Position numbers and translations under genes: made by a program
Notes under the pieces: model-generated
The model's input: only the letters and a program-made list of their open reading frames with translations
Database searches by the model: none
What the model was told of the DNA's origin: nothing
Shown here: positions 16,873 through 25,029 of the stretch, one piece after another
Numbering within the stretch: the stretch's first letter is position 1
Layout of the letters: each line of letters starts with the position of its first letter
Assembly: GCF_000741175.1 (NCBI RefSeq)
Contig: NZ_JGYS01000017.1
Span: 1 to 64,000 of the forward strand
Direction: 5' to 3'
Source of the DNA: Bifidobacterium callitrichos DSM 23973
GTDB taxonomy: Bacteria > Actinomycetota > Actinomycetes > Actinomycetales > Bifidobacteriaceae
Length of the DNA stretch: 64,000 nucleotides

Positions 16873-19317
16873 ATGACCGAGATCACTGCACCGAAGTCTC
16901 CCGTCACGGCTGAGCAGTTCGCCGACGAGATTCGTGAACAGCTGAAGTACACCCAGGGCGTCACCCCCGAGCAGGCGACCGCCGCCGACGTCTACGTCGC
17001 CGCCTCCAAGGCCGTCCGCAACCACCTCGCGGACTCTTGGTTCAAGACTCAGGCTGATATGGTCAACGGCAACACCAAGGCCGTCGGCTACTTCTCCGCC
17101 GAGTTCCTCATGGGCAAGCAGCTTGAGAACGCCCTGCTCAACGCTGGCCTGACCGATCAGTTCGACTCCGCCGTCGAGGCCCTCGGCTTCCAGCCGAAGG
17201 ACATCGTCGACGCCGAGTACGAGCCGGGCCTCGGCAACGGCGGCCTCGGCCGTCTCGCCGCCTGCTACGTCGACTCCCTCGCCTCCCTTGGCGTGCCGGC
17301 CTTCGGCTACGGCATCCAGTACCGCTACGGCATCTTCAAGCAGACGTTCGACGAGAACGGCAAGCAGGTTGAGACCCCGGACTACTGGCTGAACAACGAG
17401 GAGCCGTGGGGCCACATCGACTACAACCGTGACCAGAAGGTCTCCTTCGGCGGCGAGGTCGTCGAGGAGAACGGCAAGAAGGTCTGGAAGCCGGCCTGGT
17501 CCGTGCGCGCCGTCCCGGTCGACTACCTCGTGCCGGGCTACAAGTCCCAGCGTGTGAACACCCTGCGCCTGTGGACCGCCAAGTCCTACGACGAGTTCGA
17601 CCTGCTCACCTTCAACAAGAGCGAGTACCTCGACGCCGTCAAGCCGCAGGTCAAGGCCGAGGACATCTCCAAGGTCCTGTACCCGGAGGATTCCACCAAG
17701 GTCGGCAAGGAGCTGCGCCTCGAGCAGCAGTACTTCTTCGTCGCCGCCTCCCTGCACGACGCCATCCGCGTCTTCTACCCGGGCCAGGACAAGCCGGATC
17801 TGACCACCTTCCCGAACAAGATCACGTTCCAGCTCAACGACACCCACCCGGTCATCGGCATCCCGGAGCTCATGCGCATCCTCATCGATGAGTACGACTA
17901 CGACTGGGACACCGCGTGGGACATCACGGTGAAGACCTTCAACTACACCTGCCACACCCTGCTGCCGGAGGCCCTCGAGGTCTGGTCCGCCGACCTCATC
18001 GGCGAGCTGCTGCCGCGTCACCTCGAGATCATCGAGAAGATCAACGAGCAGTTCGAGGACGAGCTCAAGGGCAAGGGCGTCGACGACGAGACCATCGAGC
18101 GCATGCGCATCTACACCGGCGACTCCGTCCGCATGGCCTACCTCGCCACCTACGGCGGCTCCCACGTCAACGGCGTGGCCGCTCTGCACTCCCAGCTCCT
18201 CAAGGACGTCACCCTCAAGGACTTCTCCGACGTCTACCCGGACAAGTTCACCAACGTCACCAACGGCGTCACCCCGCGTCGCTTCATCAAGCTCGCCAAC
18301 CCGGGTCTGTCCGACCTCATCACCGAGGGCCTCGGCACCGACAAGTGGCTGTCCGACCTTGAGCTGCTGCAGGGCCTCGTCCCGCTGGCCAAGGACGACG
18401 AGTTCGTCAAGAAGTTCGCCGCCGTCAAGCAGGCCAACAAGCACTCCTTCGTCGGCTTCGCCAAGCAGCACTACGGCATCGACGTCGACGAGAACACCCT
18501 GTTCAACACGATGGTCAAGCGTCTGCACGAGTACAAGCGCCAGAGCCTGAAGATCCTGGCCACCATCTCCCAGTACGCCGCCATCAAGAACGGCTCCGCC
18601 TCCGTCGAGGACCTGCAGCCGCGCACCGTGTTCTTCGGTGCGAAGGCCGCCCCGGGCTACTACCTGGCCAAGATGACCATCGAGCTGATCAACAACGTCT
18701 CCCGTGTCATCAACAACGACCCGGACCTCAAGGGCAAGCTCGCCGTCTACATGCTCCCGAACTACAACATCGAGATGGCCCAGAACCTCATCCCGGCCAC
18801 CGAGCTCGACGAGCAGATCTCCCAGGCCGGTAAGGAGGCCTCCGGCACCGGTAACATGAAGTTCGCCCTCAACGGCGCTCTGACCGTCGGCACCCTCGAT
18901 GGTGCGAACGTCGAGATCCGTGAGCGCGTCGGCGCCGAGAACTTCTTCCTCTTCGGCATGACCGTCGACGAGGTCGAGGAGCAGTACGCCAACGACTACG
19001 ATCCGGCCAAGTACTACGAGGCCGATCCTCGCCTGAAGCACGCCATTGACCTCGTCGCCAACGGCACCTTCTCCAACGGTGACCGCAACGCCTACGCGCC
19101 GCTCGTCGCCGACTGGCTGACCAAGGACTGGTTCATGACCCTCGCCGACTTCACCTCCTACGTCGACATCCAGTCCGAGATCGAGAAGCTCTACCAGGAT
19201 CAGCTCGAGTGGAACCGCAAGGCCCTGCTCAACGTTGCGAACTCCGGCTTCTTCAGCTCCGACCGTTCGATCGAGGATTACCTCAAGGACATCTGGCACA
19301 CCGGCCCGCTCGCGTGA
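16873..19317 (+). CDS. glgP: Glycogen/starch/alpha-glucan phosphorylase
   Basis: An 814-residue PLP enzyme that releases glucose-1-phosphate from glycogen and other alpha-1,4-glucans. Motifs are GLGNGGLGRLAACYVDSLAS near residue 120 and, near residue 660, EASGTGNMKFALNGALTVG with the PLP-binding Lys, then GTLDGANVEI. Length is standard. The start at 16873 has GGAAGGA upstream; an earlier in-frame ATG at 16750 gives residues unlike the family. Codon choice is extremely biased toward C-ending codons, which indicates very high expression and also creates an 820-codon antisense open frame that is not a gene. A hairpin follows. Confidence 0.97.
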   Translation: MTEITAPKSPVTAEQFADEIREQLKYTQGVTPEQATAADVYVAASKAVRNHLADSWFKTQADMVNGNTKAVGYFSAEFLMGKQLENALLNAGLTDQFDSAVEALGFQPKDIVDAEYEPGLGNGGLGRLAACYVDSLASLGVPAFGYGIQYRYGIFKQTFDENGKQVETPDYWLNNEEPWGHIDYNRDQKVSFGGEVVEENGKKVWKPAWSVRAVPVDYLVPGYKSQRVNTLRLWTAKSYDEFDLLTFNKSEYLDAVKPQVKAEDISKVLYPEDSTKVGKELRLEQQYFFVAASLHDAIRVFYPGQDKPDLTTFPNKITFQLNDTHPVIGIPELMRILIDEYDYDWDTAWDITVKTFNYTCHTLLPEALEVWSADLIGELLPRHLEIIEKINEQFEDELKGKGVDDETIERMRIYTGDSVRMAYLATYGGSHVNGVAALHSQLLKDVTLKDFSDVYPDKFTNVTNGVTPRRFIKLANPGLSDLITEGLGTDKWLSDLELLQGLVPLAKDDEFVKKFAAVKQANKHSFVGFAKQHYGIDVDENTLFNTMVKRLHEYKRQSLKILATISQYAAIKNGSASVEDLQPRTVFFGAKAAPGYYLAKMTIELINNVSRVINNDPDLKGKLAVYMLPNYNIEMAQNLIPATELDEQISQAGKEASGTGNMKFALNGALTVGTLDGANVEIRERVGAENFFLFGMTVDEVEEQYANDYDPAKYYEADPRLKHAIDLVANGTFSNGDRNAYAPLVADWLTKDWFMTLADFTSYVDIQSEIEKLYQDQLEWNRKALLNVANSGFFSSDRSIEDYLKDIWHTGPLA

Positions 19318-19337
19318 TTATGGAGTGTCCTCGTCGG

Positions 19338-19380
19338 CGCAGAGGGTTCGACGTACCTTTGTACGCCTTCACCCTCTGCG
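19338..19380 (+). terminator. Hairpin after glgP
   Basis: CGCAGAGGGT (19338-19347) pairs with ACCCTCTGCG (19371-19380), and CGTAC/GTACG pair inside. It begins 21 bases after the glgP stop. No T-tract follows, so it may be an mRNA-stabilising or imperfect terminator structure. Confidence 0.55.
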
Positions 19381-19455
19381 CCTAGAGGCCACACGCATAA
19401 TCACCCGCTCGCGCGTGACGTGAGTTAGGAGCTAGGAGATAGCGACTGAGTGATA

Positions 19456-19500
19456 ACGAAAAGGTCCCGCAATCCATTTGAGATTGCGGGACCTTTTCGT
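19456..19500. terminator. Strong bidirectional terminator between glgP and the small membrane protein gene
   Basis: A perfect 19-bp inverted repeat (19456-19474 and 19482-19500) with a 7-base loop. CTTTT closes the stem on both strands, so it can end glgP transcription from the left and the small gene at 19533 from the right. Confidence 0.85.
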
Positions 19501-19532
19501 ATATCCGTAATATTGCGCTGTGGCGGTGCTGA

Positions 19533-19778
19533 TCAGGCTTCGGCGGGAGCGGCCTCGGGAGCGTCGTCGGCCGGGGCGGCCTCGTCCTTGGCCTTGTCGG
19601 CCTTCTCGGCCTTGTCGAGACCCAGGTCAACCGGCGAGGAGCTGTTCTCCCACGGCTCCTCCCACGGATCGTAATCCGGGTTCTGCTGCTTGTAGATGTA
19701 CAGGCCCACCACGCCGGCGAGCAGCGCACCAAACAGCAACGCAAAGAACTTCCAACCGTTCGAGGACTTGTTCTCCAT
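19533..19778 (-). CDS. Small membrane protein with an acidic Ala-rich tail
   Basis: An 81-residue protein starting MENKSSNGWKFFALLFG. One hydrophobic helix (about residues 9-27) is followed by a Trp/Pro/Glu stretch and an acidic, Ala/Lys-rich tail. AAAGGAG lies six bases before this ATG, which selects it over longer overlapping frames on either strand. No family is recognised. The gene ends just before the 19-bp bidirectional terminator and is divergent from the rhomboid gene. Confidence 0.7.
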   Translation of the reverse strand: MENKSSNGWKFFALLFGALLAGVVGLYIYKQQNPDYDPWEEPWENSSSPVDLGLDKAEKADKAKDEAAPADDAPEAAPAEA

Positions 19779-19906
19779 GACGGCTCCTTTCCCATTCTCG
19801 TCGCCCTGTTCGTTCAGTGACGACCTTGCTTCCCCATCATAGGCACGTTTTTGTGAGGATCGGGTGTGAACGCGCCCAAGGCATCTCCTCCCGATAGACT
19901 GATCCC

Positions 19907-20632
19907 ATGCGCATGAATCTACCGAAATTCCCTACGAGACAGCAGATCGCCTACGAGTGGAGGAACAACGGCCCGGTGGTCACCAAGGCGCTGGTCGCCG
20001 TGTGCGTGGCGGTGTGGCTTGTCGAGATACTGCTGCGACTGCTCTCGCCCGCCCTGTTCAACGAGTTCATCGGCTCCGGCATGGTGATGCCGTTCACGCT
20101 GTTCTCCCGTCCGTGGACGTGGTTCACGTCGATGTTCCTGCATGCGCCGAACATCATGCACATTCTGTTCAACATGATCGCACTGTATTCGGTCGGCCCT
20201 GAGCTGGAACGCATGATGGGCCACTGGAAGTATCTCGTGCTCTACCTGATCTCCGGATTCGGCGGCGCGGTGGGCCTCGTCGTGTGGGCCCGCGTGACCG
20301 GCAATTGGATGATGGCCGCGTATGGTGCGTCGGGCGCGCTGTTCGGCCTGTTCGCCGCGATTCTGGTCGTCTATCGCCGCATCGGGGCCGATATCAATTC
20401 GATGCTGGTGTGGATGGCGGTCAACTTCCTGTTGCCGTTCGTGGTCGGAGGCATCGCCTGGCAGTCGCACGTCGGCGGATTCGTGACCGGCGGCGTGCTC
20501 ACGTGGCTGCTGGTCGCTGGGATTCCCGCATTGCGCCGCCGTTCGTTCAACCAGCGCATGTGGATCTATGGGGGAGCGGTGGTCGTCGCGCTCGTCGCGA
20601 TCGCGATGGTGTGCCTGATGTCGATCGCGTGA
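19907..20632 (+). CDS. Rhomboid-family intramembrane serine protease
   Basis: A 241-residue membrane protein with six to seven helices. The signatures are FLHAPNIMHILFNMIAL (with the family HxxxN), YGASGALFGLFA with the Gly-x-Ser catalytic serine near residue 143, and a late-helix His in WQSHVGGF. It would cleave membrane proteins within the bilayer. Rhomboids of this type occur between ppiA-like genes and crgA in several actinobacteria. The start could be 19907 or the ATG two codons later; no strong ribosome binding site decides. Confidence 0.9.
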   Translation: MRMNLPKFPTRQQIAYEWRNNGPVVTKALVAVCVAVWLVEILLRLLSPALFNEFIGSGMVMPFTLFSRPWTWFTSMFLHAPNIMHILFNMIALYSVGPELERMMGHWKYLVLYLISGFGGAVGLVVWARVTGNWMMAAYGASGALFGLFAAILVVYRRIGADINSMLVWMAVNFLLPFVVGGIAWQSHVGGFVTGGVLTWLLVAGIPALRRRSFNQRMWIYGGAVVVALVAIAMVCLMSIA

Positions 20633-20664
20633 TCGCGTCGCTAGGGGGGGGGTGTCACCTGTGT

Positions 20665-20694
20665 GTAGTGGCGGGCGATGGGGCTCGCCACTAC
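20665..20694 (+). terminator. Hairpin after the rhomboid gene
   Basis: GTAGTGGCG (20665-20673) pairs with CGCCACTAC (20686-20694) about 30 bases after the rhomboid stop. A run of nine G residues (20644-20652) lies just before it. No T-tract follows. Confidence 0.45.
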
Positions 20695-20720
20695 ATGTAG
20701 TGTGAATTACAACCGTGTGG

Positions 20721-21193
20721 TTTTCCACAATCTGTGGAAAAGAGTGTGGATAACTTGGGGATAACGGCGGGCATATGGTGGAAAACAGGTGTGCATAACC
20801 CCATTTTGAGTGCCAAATCGGCGGAATTTCAACGATTGTGAATTGTGGATATGTGCACAACAGGTTATCCACAATTGCACATTCGGGGTGCTTGGGGGGT
20901 ATATAGGGGGTGTCTGGGGGTGTACAGGTGGATAACTCGGGCCGTCGAAAGGCTGTCCGGAGGCTGTATATGCCGCAAATCGTGTGCATAACGCGCCTCG
21001 ATTGTGGATAACTCCACGATATCCAGTGGCTAGTTTGGGGATAACCACTACGTATCAGTGGAAAAGCAGTGCACAATCAGTGGATAAGTGGTGGATAACT
21101 TGTGGATAATGATCCACAATCGCTGGAATTTCAACGATTATCACTGTGGATAACCTGTGGATTACTCATTATGCATATGTGCACATATCCACA
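20721..21193. other. Dense DnaA-box cluster, origin-like region
   Basis: Five exact TTATCCACA/TGTGGATAA boxes occur at 20745, 20865, 21003, 21101 and 21145, with about a dozen one-mismatch boxes between them (for example 20721, 20756, 20790, 20844, 20927, 20983, 21036, 21079, 21090, 21110, 21156, 21185). The stretch is AT-richer than its flanks and has no credible gene. GGAATTTCAACGATT is repeated at 20823 and 21125, each time a few bases before a box. The adjacent crgA-pknB block lies near oriC in other actinobacteria. It could be oriC or a secondary DnaA-binding cluster; dnaA is not in the window. Confidence 0.8.
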
Positions 21194-21255
21194 TACTCAC
21201 CTGTGCGGGGGTACAGCGGAGAGGAAGAGGAAGCATCGGAACGCTGCAGGTACGA

Positions 21256-21293
21256 CAAGGGGCCGGAACCGTTGATAACGGTCCAGCCCCTTG
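21256..21293 (-). terminator. Terminator after crgA
   Basis: CAAGGGGCCGG at 21256 pairs with CCAGCCCCTTG ending at 21293, and ACCGT/ACGGT pair inside. It lies about 60 bases beyond the crgA stop on its strand. Confidence 0.6.
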
Positions 21294-21353
21294 CCTGATA
21301 CCTGTTCAATACTGCCGGCGATTATTATCGCACCGGCTGAAAGATCGACGGGC

Positions 21354-21758
21354 TCAGCGCCACCACATCGTCATGATGAAGCCGATCATGATGATCACGA
21401 AGCCGATGAGCAGGTTCCAGGCACCGATGTTCGGAATCGGGTAGTTGGAGGTCAGGTAGTAGGTGACGACCCAGATCAGGCCGATCACCATCAGGATGCA
21501 GAACAGCGGCACGAACCAGCGCGGGTTCGACTTGGTGCCCTTGATCGTCTCCTCGACGCGGCGGGTGTTCTCCTCCTGGCGCGCCATCATGCGCTGCATC
21601 TGAGGGGTCATCGAGGACTTGTCGGCGGTGGCGTTGAGGACGGCCTCGACCTTGTCCATGTCGACGAGACCCGCGGTATCCGCGTCCGTCGTCTTCTCCG
21701 TATCGGACTGCCAGTCCTTCTGTCCATTCGAGTTGTTGTCCAGCTCTTCGTCAGCCAT
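21354..21758 (-). CDS. crgA: Cell division protein CrgA
   Basis: A 134-residue protein whose C-terminal half matches CrgA: NPRWFVPLFCILMVIGLIW, a second helix and the terminal MWWR. Two membrane helices are expected near residues 80-100 and 112-132. In mycobacteria and streptomycetes CrgA binds FtsZ and other division proteins and affects septum formation. The start at 21758 (MADEEL) has GGAG nine bases upstream; the ATG five codons earlier lacks one. The acidic Asp/Thr-rich N-terminus (about 70 residues) is longer than in many CrgA proteins. Position beside the DUF881, pabA and pknB genes matches other actinobacteria. Confidence 0.92.
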   Translation of the reverse strand: MADEELDNNSNGQKDWQSDTEKTTDADTAGLVDMDKVEAVLNATADKSSMTPQMQRMMARQEENTRRVEETIKGTKSNPRWFVPLFCILMVIGLIWVVTYYLTSNYPIPNIGAWNLLIGFVIIMIGFIMTMWWR

Positions 21759-21953
21759 CAGCGTAGTCTCCATTCAAGTTCTATAGGCTAGAAGTCATAA
21801 TAGTGGTTACACTCGAACGCGGCGAACAATCCCGAATAATGGTGATCATACTGTACAACGCGGGGCCGTATGCATAGATAGGCCGCGGATGCACTGGGAT
21901 GATGGACTGGGATTGATGGATCGGGATTCCGGCGTGAAGGAAAGGCGGCGGCC

Positions 21954-22784
21954 ATGGCCAGACACAGAGGTGGACGGCACAGTGTGAAGCGCTCCTTCGC
22001 GGGCGGCATCGCGGTTATGCTCGTCGTCGCGCTCACCGGATACCTGTTCATGACGAATCTGCGATTCAATCGCACCGCCACCGTCAACTCGGACACCGCC
22101 GGGCTCATCGAACAGCGTGTGGACGAGGTCAACAAGCTCAACGCGGAAGTCGAAAAGCTCAGTGCGGACGTGAGCACGATGACCGATCTCGTCGCGAAGA
22201 ACGGCAGCGACGCCACCGCCGACGACGCCGGTTCCGGCGCGACCCTGCCCGCGGTGGACGGTGCGGGCGTCGCCGTCACGCTCGACGATTCGCCGATGTG
22301 GGAGCAGGCGATCGACTCCTCCGGTTCCAGCGAGGACATCGACAAGTACGTGATTCACCAGCAGGACATCGAATCGGTGATCAACGCGCTATGGGCGGGC
22401 GGCGCCACGTCGATGTCGTTCATGGACCAGCGCATGCTGTTCAACTCCGCCGTGATCTGCTCGGGCAACGTCGTCTCGCTGCACGGCAAGAAATACTCGC
22501 CGCCGTTCACGATCTACGCGATCGGCGATCAGGACAGCCTGATCAAGGCGTTGGACGATTCGCCCGCGATCGGCATCTATAAGCAGTACGTCAGCGCGTT
22601 CGGCCTCGGTTGGAAGGTCGAACGGAAGAAGAATCTGCATTTCGACGAGACGGCGTCGCTGCTGCAGCCGCTCACCTACGCCTCGGTGCTGGGTGATGCG
22701 TCGGGCACGTCGGGCGATGATACGGCCGGAACAAGTGGCGCGTCCGGCACGAACGGCACAGACACGGGCACGCAGGGGGAGTAG
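21954..22784 (+). CDS. DUF881 family membrane-anchored protein
   Basis: A 276-residue protein with one N-terminal membrane helix (about residues 16-32), a coiled-coil-like Leu/Val/Glu segment (about 48-75) and a globular extracytoplasmic DUF881 domain (about 95-250) with QQDIESVINALWAGGA and CSGNVVSLHGKKYSPPF. DUF881 proteins occur near division genes in Gram-positives, including next to crgA in mycobacteria; their role is unknown. GAAGGAAAGGCGG precedes the start. Only six bases separate it from the sortase gene, so the two probably form an operon. The C-terminus is a Gly/Thr/Ser/Asp-rich tail. Confidence 0.88.
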   Translation: MARHRGGRHSVKRSFAGGIAVMLVVALTGYLFMTNLRFNRTATVNSDTAGLIEQRVDEVNKLNAEVEKLSADVSTMTDLVAKNGSDATADDAGSGATLPAVDGAGVAVTLDDSPMWEQAIDSSGSSEDIDKYVIHQQDIESVINALWAGGATSMSFMDQRMLFNSAVICSGNVVSLHGKKYSPPFTIYAIGDQDSLIKALDDSPAIGIYKQYVSAFGLGWKVERKKNLHFDETASLLQPLTYASVLGDASGTSGDDTAGTSGASGTNGTDTGTQGE

Positions 22785-22790
22785 GCATCG

Positions 22791-24032
22791 ATGAAGCACA
22801 GCGCGAACAGGGCGGCGAACAGGAACGTACGTGGCGGCAGGCGGTCATCGGATGACATGACCACTCGCATGACCGCCGGTGCGGCCTCGGGCTCCCGCCG
22901 CAATCCCGTATGGCAGATGATCGGCATCATCGCGGAGATCCTCATCACGATGGCCGTGGTCTGCGCGCTGTATATCGTGTGGCAGATGTGGTGGACCGGC
23001 GTCATATCGGAACGCACGCAGGTCGAGACGCGCGAGCAGGTGTCGTGGGCGACCCCCGGCACGTCGACCGCGGGCAGCACGGGCAGCACGGACGGTGCGG
23101 CAGGCAACGCGGACAGCACGACCACCATCGCCAAGGCGCAGTCCGGTGACGCCCCCGTACAGCCGAGCAGCGCCAGCTACGGCGATCTGGTCGCCGAAGT
23201 GTACATCCCGCGATTCGGCGAGGGATGGCAGCGCAACATCGTCGAAGGCACCGATGCGGAACAGCTCGCCCGCCACGGGCTCGGCCACTACCAGAGCACG
23301 CAGATGCCCGGTGAGATCGGCAACTTCGCGATTGCCGGCCATCGCTCCGGCTACGGCGAGCCGCTCGGCGACATCGACAAGCTCCAGACCGGCGATCCGA
23401 TCATCATCCGCACGCAGGACTACTGGTACGTGTACACGTACACGAAATACCAGATCGTCGTCCCGACCGACGTGTGGGTGGTCGCGCCGAACCCGACACC
23501 CGATTCGTCGGATCCGAACGCGAAACCGACCAAGCGCATGATCACCCTGACCACGTGCGAACCGAAATACACGACCGCCACGCACCGCTGGATCGCATGG
23601 GGCGAACTCAAATACTGGGCGAAGGTGTCCGACGGCATCCCGCAGGAGCTCGCCTCCACCGACTCGGCCGGCAAGATCAGGTTCGCAAGCACGAACACCA
23701 CCACCATGTCGTTGCCCGCCCGCCTCGGCTCGCTCACGCCGTACGTGTTCGGCTCGCTGGTGATCTGGGCGGTGCTCGCGATCGCGGCGGCCGTCGCCTG
23801 GCAGTGGCCGCTGATCGCCGACATCCGTTCGGGTCGTCGCCGCAGGCCGGACGCGAGCATCTACGGTCTGCTCTGGCGACTCCAGCCCGGCATCCTGCCG
23901 ATCCGCGTGGTCCTCACCGTGCTGCTCGCCGCGGCCGCGGTCGGCGCGCTGTTCCAGTGGACGTTCCCCTGGGCCGCCGCCAACATCCCGATGCTGCAGC
24001 AGATGAGCAACTACGTGGCCGTCCAGCAGTAG
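22791..24032 (+). CDS. Class E sortase
   Basis: A 413-residue sortase. An N-terminal membrane helix (about residues 42-63) and a variable Ser/Thr/Gly linker precede the sortase domain (about 135-280). That domain holds the catalytic His in GNFAIAGHRSGYGEPLG, Cys in MITLTTCEPKYTTATHRWI, and a following Arg. Two or three C-terminal helices (about 315-405) are a common addition in actinobacterial class E enzymes. Class E sortases attach LAXTG-type proteins to peptidoglycan or act as housekeeping sortases. It follows the DUF881 gene by six bases. Neither large secreted protein at 58-63 kb shows a C-terminal sorting signal. Confidence 0.9.
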   Translation: MKHSANRAANRNVRGGRRSSDDMTTRMTAGAASGSRRNPVWQMIGIIAEILITMAVVCALYIVWQMWWTGVISERTQVETREQVSWATPGTSTAGSTGSTDGAAGNADSTTTIAKAQSGDAPVQPSSASYGDLVAEVYIPRFGEGWQRNIVEGTDAEQLARHGLGHYQSTQMPGEIGNFAIAGHRSGYGEPLGDIDKLQTGDPIIIRTQDYWYVYTYTKYQIVVPTDVWVVAPNPTPDSSDPNAKPTKRMITLTTCEPKYTTATHRWIAWGELKYWAKVSDGIPQELASTDSAGKIRFASTNTTTMSLPARLGSLTPYVFGSLVIWAVLAIAAAVAWQWPLIADIRSGRRRRPDASIYGLLWRLQPGILPIRVVLTVLLAAAAVGALFQWTFPWAAANIPMLQQMSNYVAVQQ

Positions 24033-24089
24033 CCGCATTACACTCGCAGTAGACTTTGGGCAGCAGACGCAATTCATGAAGGAGCCATC

Positions 24090-24734
24090 GTGACCGATTC
24101 CGCGCACATCCTTGTGGTCGACAACTACGATTCGTTCGTCTATACGATCGTCGGATACCTGAAAACGCTCGGTGCCACCGTCGACGTGGTGCGCAACGAC
24201 GCCGTCGACCCGTCCGACGAGCACGTGACCGACGGCTACGACGGCGTGCTGATCTCCCCCGGCCCGGGAGCTCCGGCCGAATCCGGCGCCAGCGAGGACA
24301 TGATCCGCCTGTGCGCCCGCCAGAACAAGCCGATGTTCGGCGTGTGCCTCGGTCTGCAGGCGCTCGCCGAAGTGTACGGCTGCACGGTCGATCACGCGCC
24401 GACGATCATGCACGGCAAGACCAGCCTCGTCGAGCACGTCGATGACGAGATCTTCGCCGGAGTCGCCAACCCGATGACCGCCACCCGCTACCACTCGCTC
24501 GCCGTCGAGCCCGATTCCGTGCCGGACACGCTCGAAGTGACCGCGTGGACGCAGGGCGATCACATCGTGCAGGGCATCCGCGTCAAGGGCAAGCCGATGT
24601 ACGCCGTCCAGTTCCACCCCGAATCCGTGATGACCCAGGACGGCTACCGTCTCCTGGCCAACTGGCTCGCCGTGTGCGGCCAGACCACCGCCGTAGCCAA
24701 CTCCGCCGGCCTCCAGCCCAAGGTGAACAAGTAG
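24090..24734 (+). CDS. pabA: Anthranilate/aminodeoxychorismate synthase glutamine amidotransferase subunit
   Basis: A 214-residue class I glutamine amidotransferase. It shows DNYDSFVYTIVGYL at the N-terminus, LISPGPGAP (oxyanion region), the nucleophile Cys in FGVCLGLQAL near residue 87, and His/Glu in VQFHPESV near residue 178. It supplies ammonia to a chorismate-using partner for folate (PabA) or tryptophan (TrpG). Sequence alone does not separate the two and many actinobacteria use one protein for both. The start is a GTG at 24090 with AAGGAG five bases upstream. Its place between the sortase and pknB genes matches the mycobacterial pabA/trpG locus. Confidence 0.92.
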   Translation: MTDSAHILVVDNYDSFVYTIVGYLKTLGATVDVVRNDAVDPSDEHVTDGYDGVLISPGPGAPAESGASEDMIRLCARQNKPMFGVCLGLQALAEVYGCTVDHAPTIMHGKTSLVEHVDDEIFAGVANPMTATRYHSLAVEPDSVPDTLEVTAWTQGDHIVQGIRVKGKPMYAVQFHPESVMTQDGYRLLANWLAVCGQTTAVANSAGLQPKVNK

Positions 24735-24743
24735 ATCAGCCTC

Positions 24744-24761
24744 GCCCCAAAAGGGCTTTTT
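24744..24761 (+). terminator. Small intrinsic terminator after pabA
   Basis: GCCC and GGGC pair around CAAAA and are followed by TTTTT. It lies ten bases after the pabA stop. The stem is short but the T-tract is good. Confidence 0.55.
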
Positions 24762-25029
24762 CATTGCCGGAACGGTGGTATTTCAACGATTCCAATCCGT
24801 TTCGTCAATCCAGCCGCCCTCCATTACGATATGTCTCGGCCGTCCGCGCGGGACTCAGCGCGGACGAGACCGATTCCGGCTCTGAATCCCGCGAACTCGG
24901 GGGATTCAACGTTAACCACCCCGGTTTCTCGCACTGAATCCTCCGGGAACTTCCACGCACCGTCGCGGGAACCTAACACCTCCCCTCCCACGTTCCCTTG
25001 GAAGTTTTGGTTAAGTCCCCAGATTAGAG

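Noticed and set aside
16837-19299. An 820-codon open frame antisense to glgP
   Set aside because: It is created by the extreme C-ending codon bias of glgP. The product is Val/Leu/Glu/Gly-rich low complexity with no motif, and the sense strand is an unmistakable phosphorylase.
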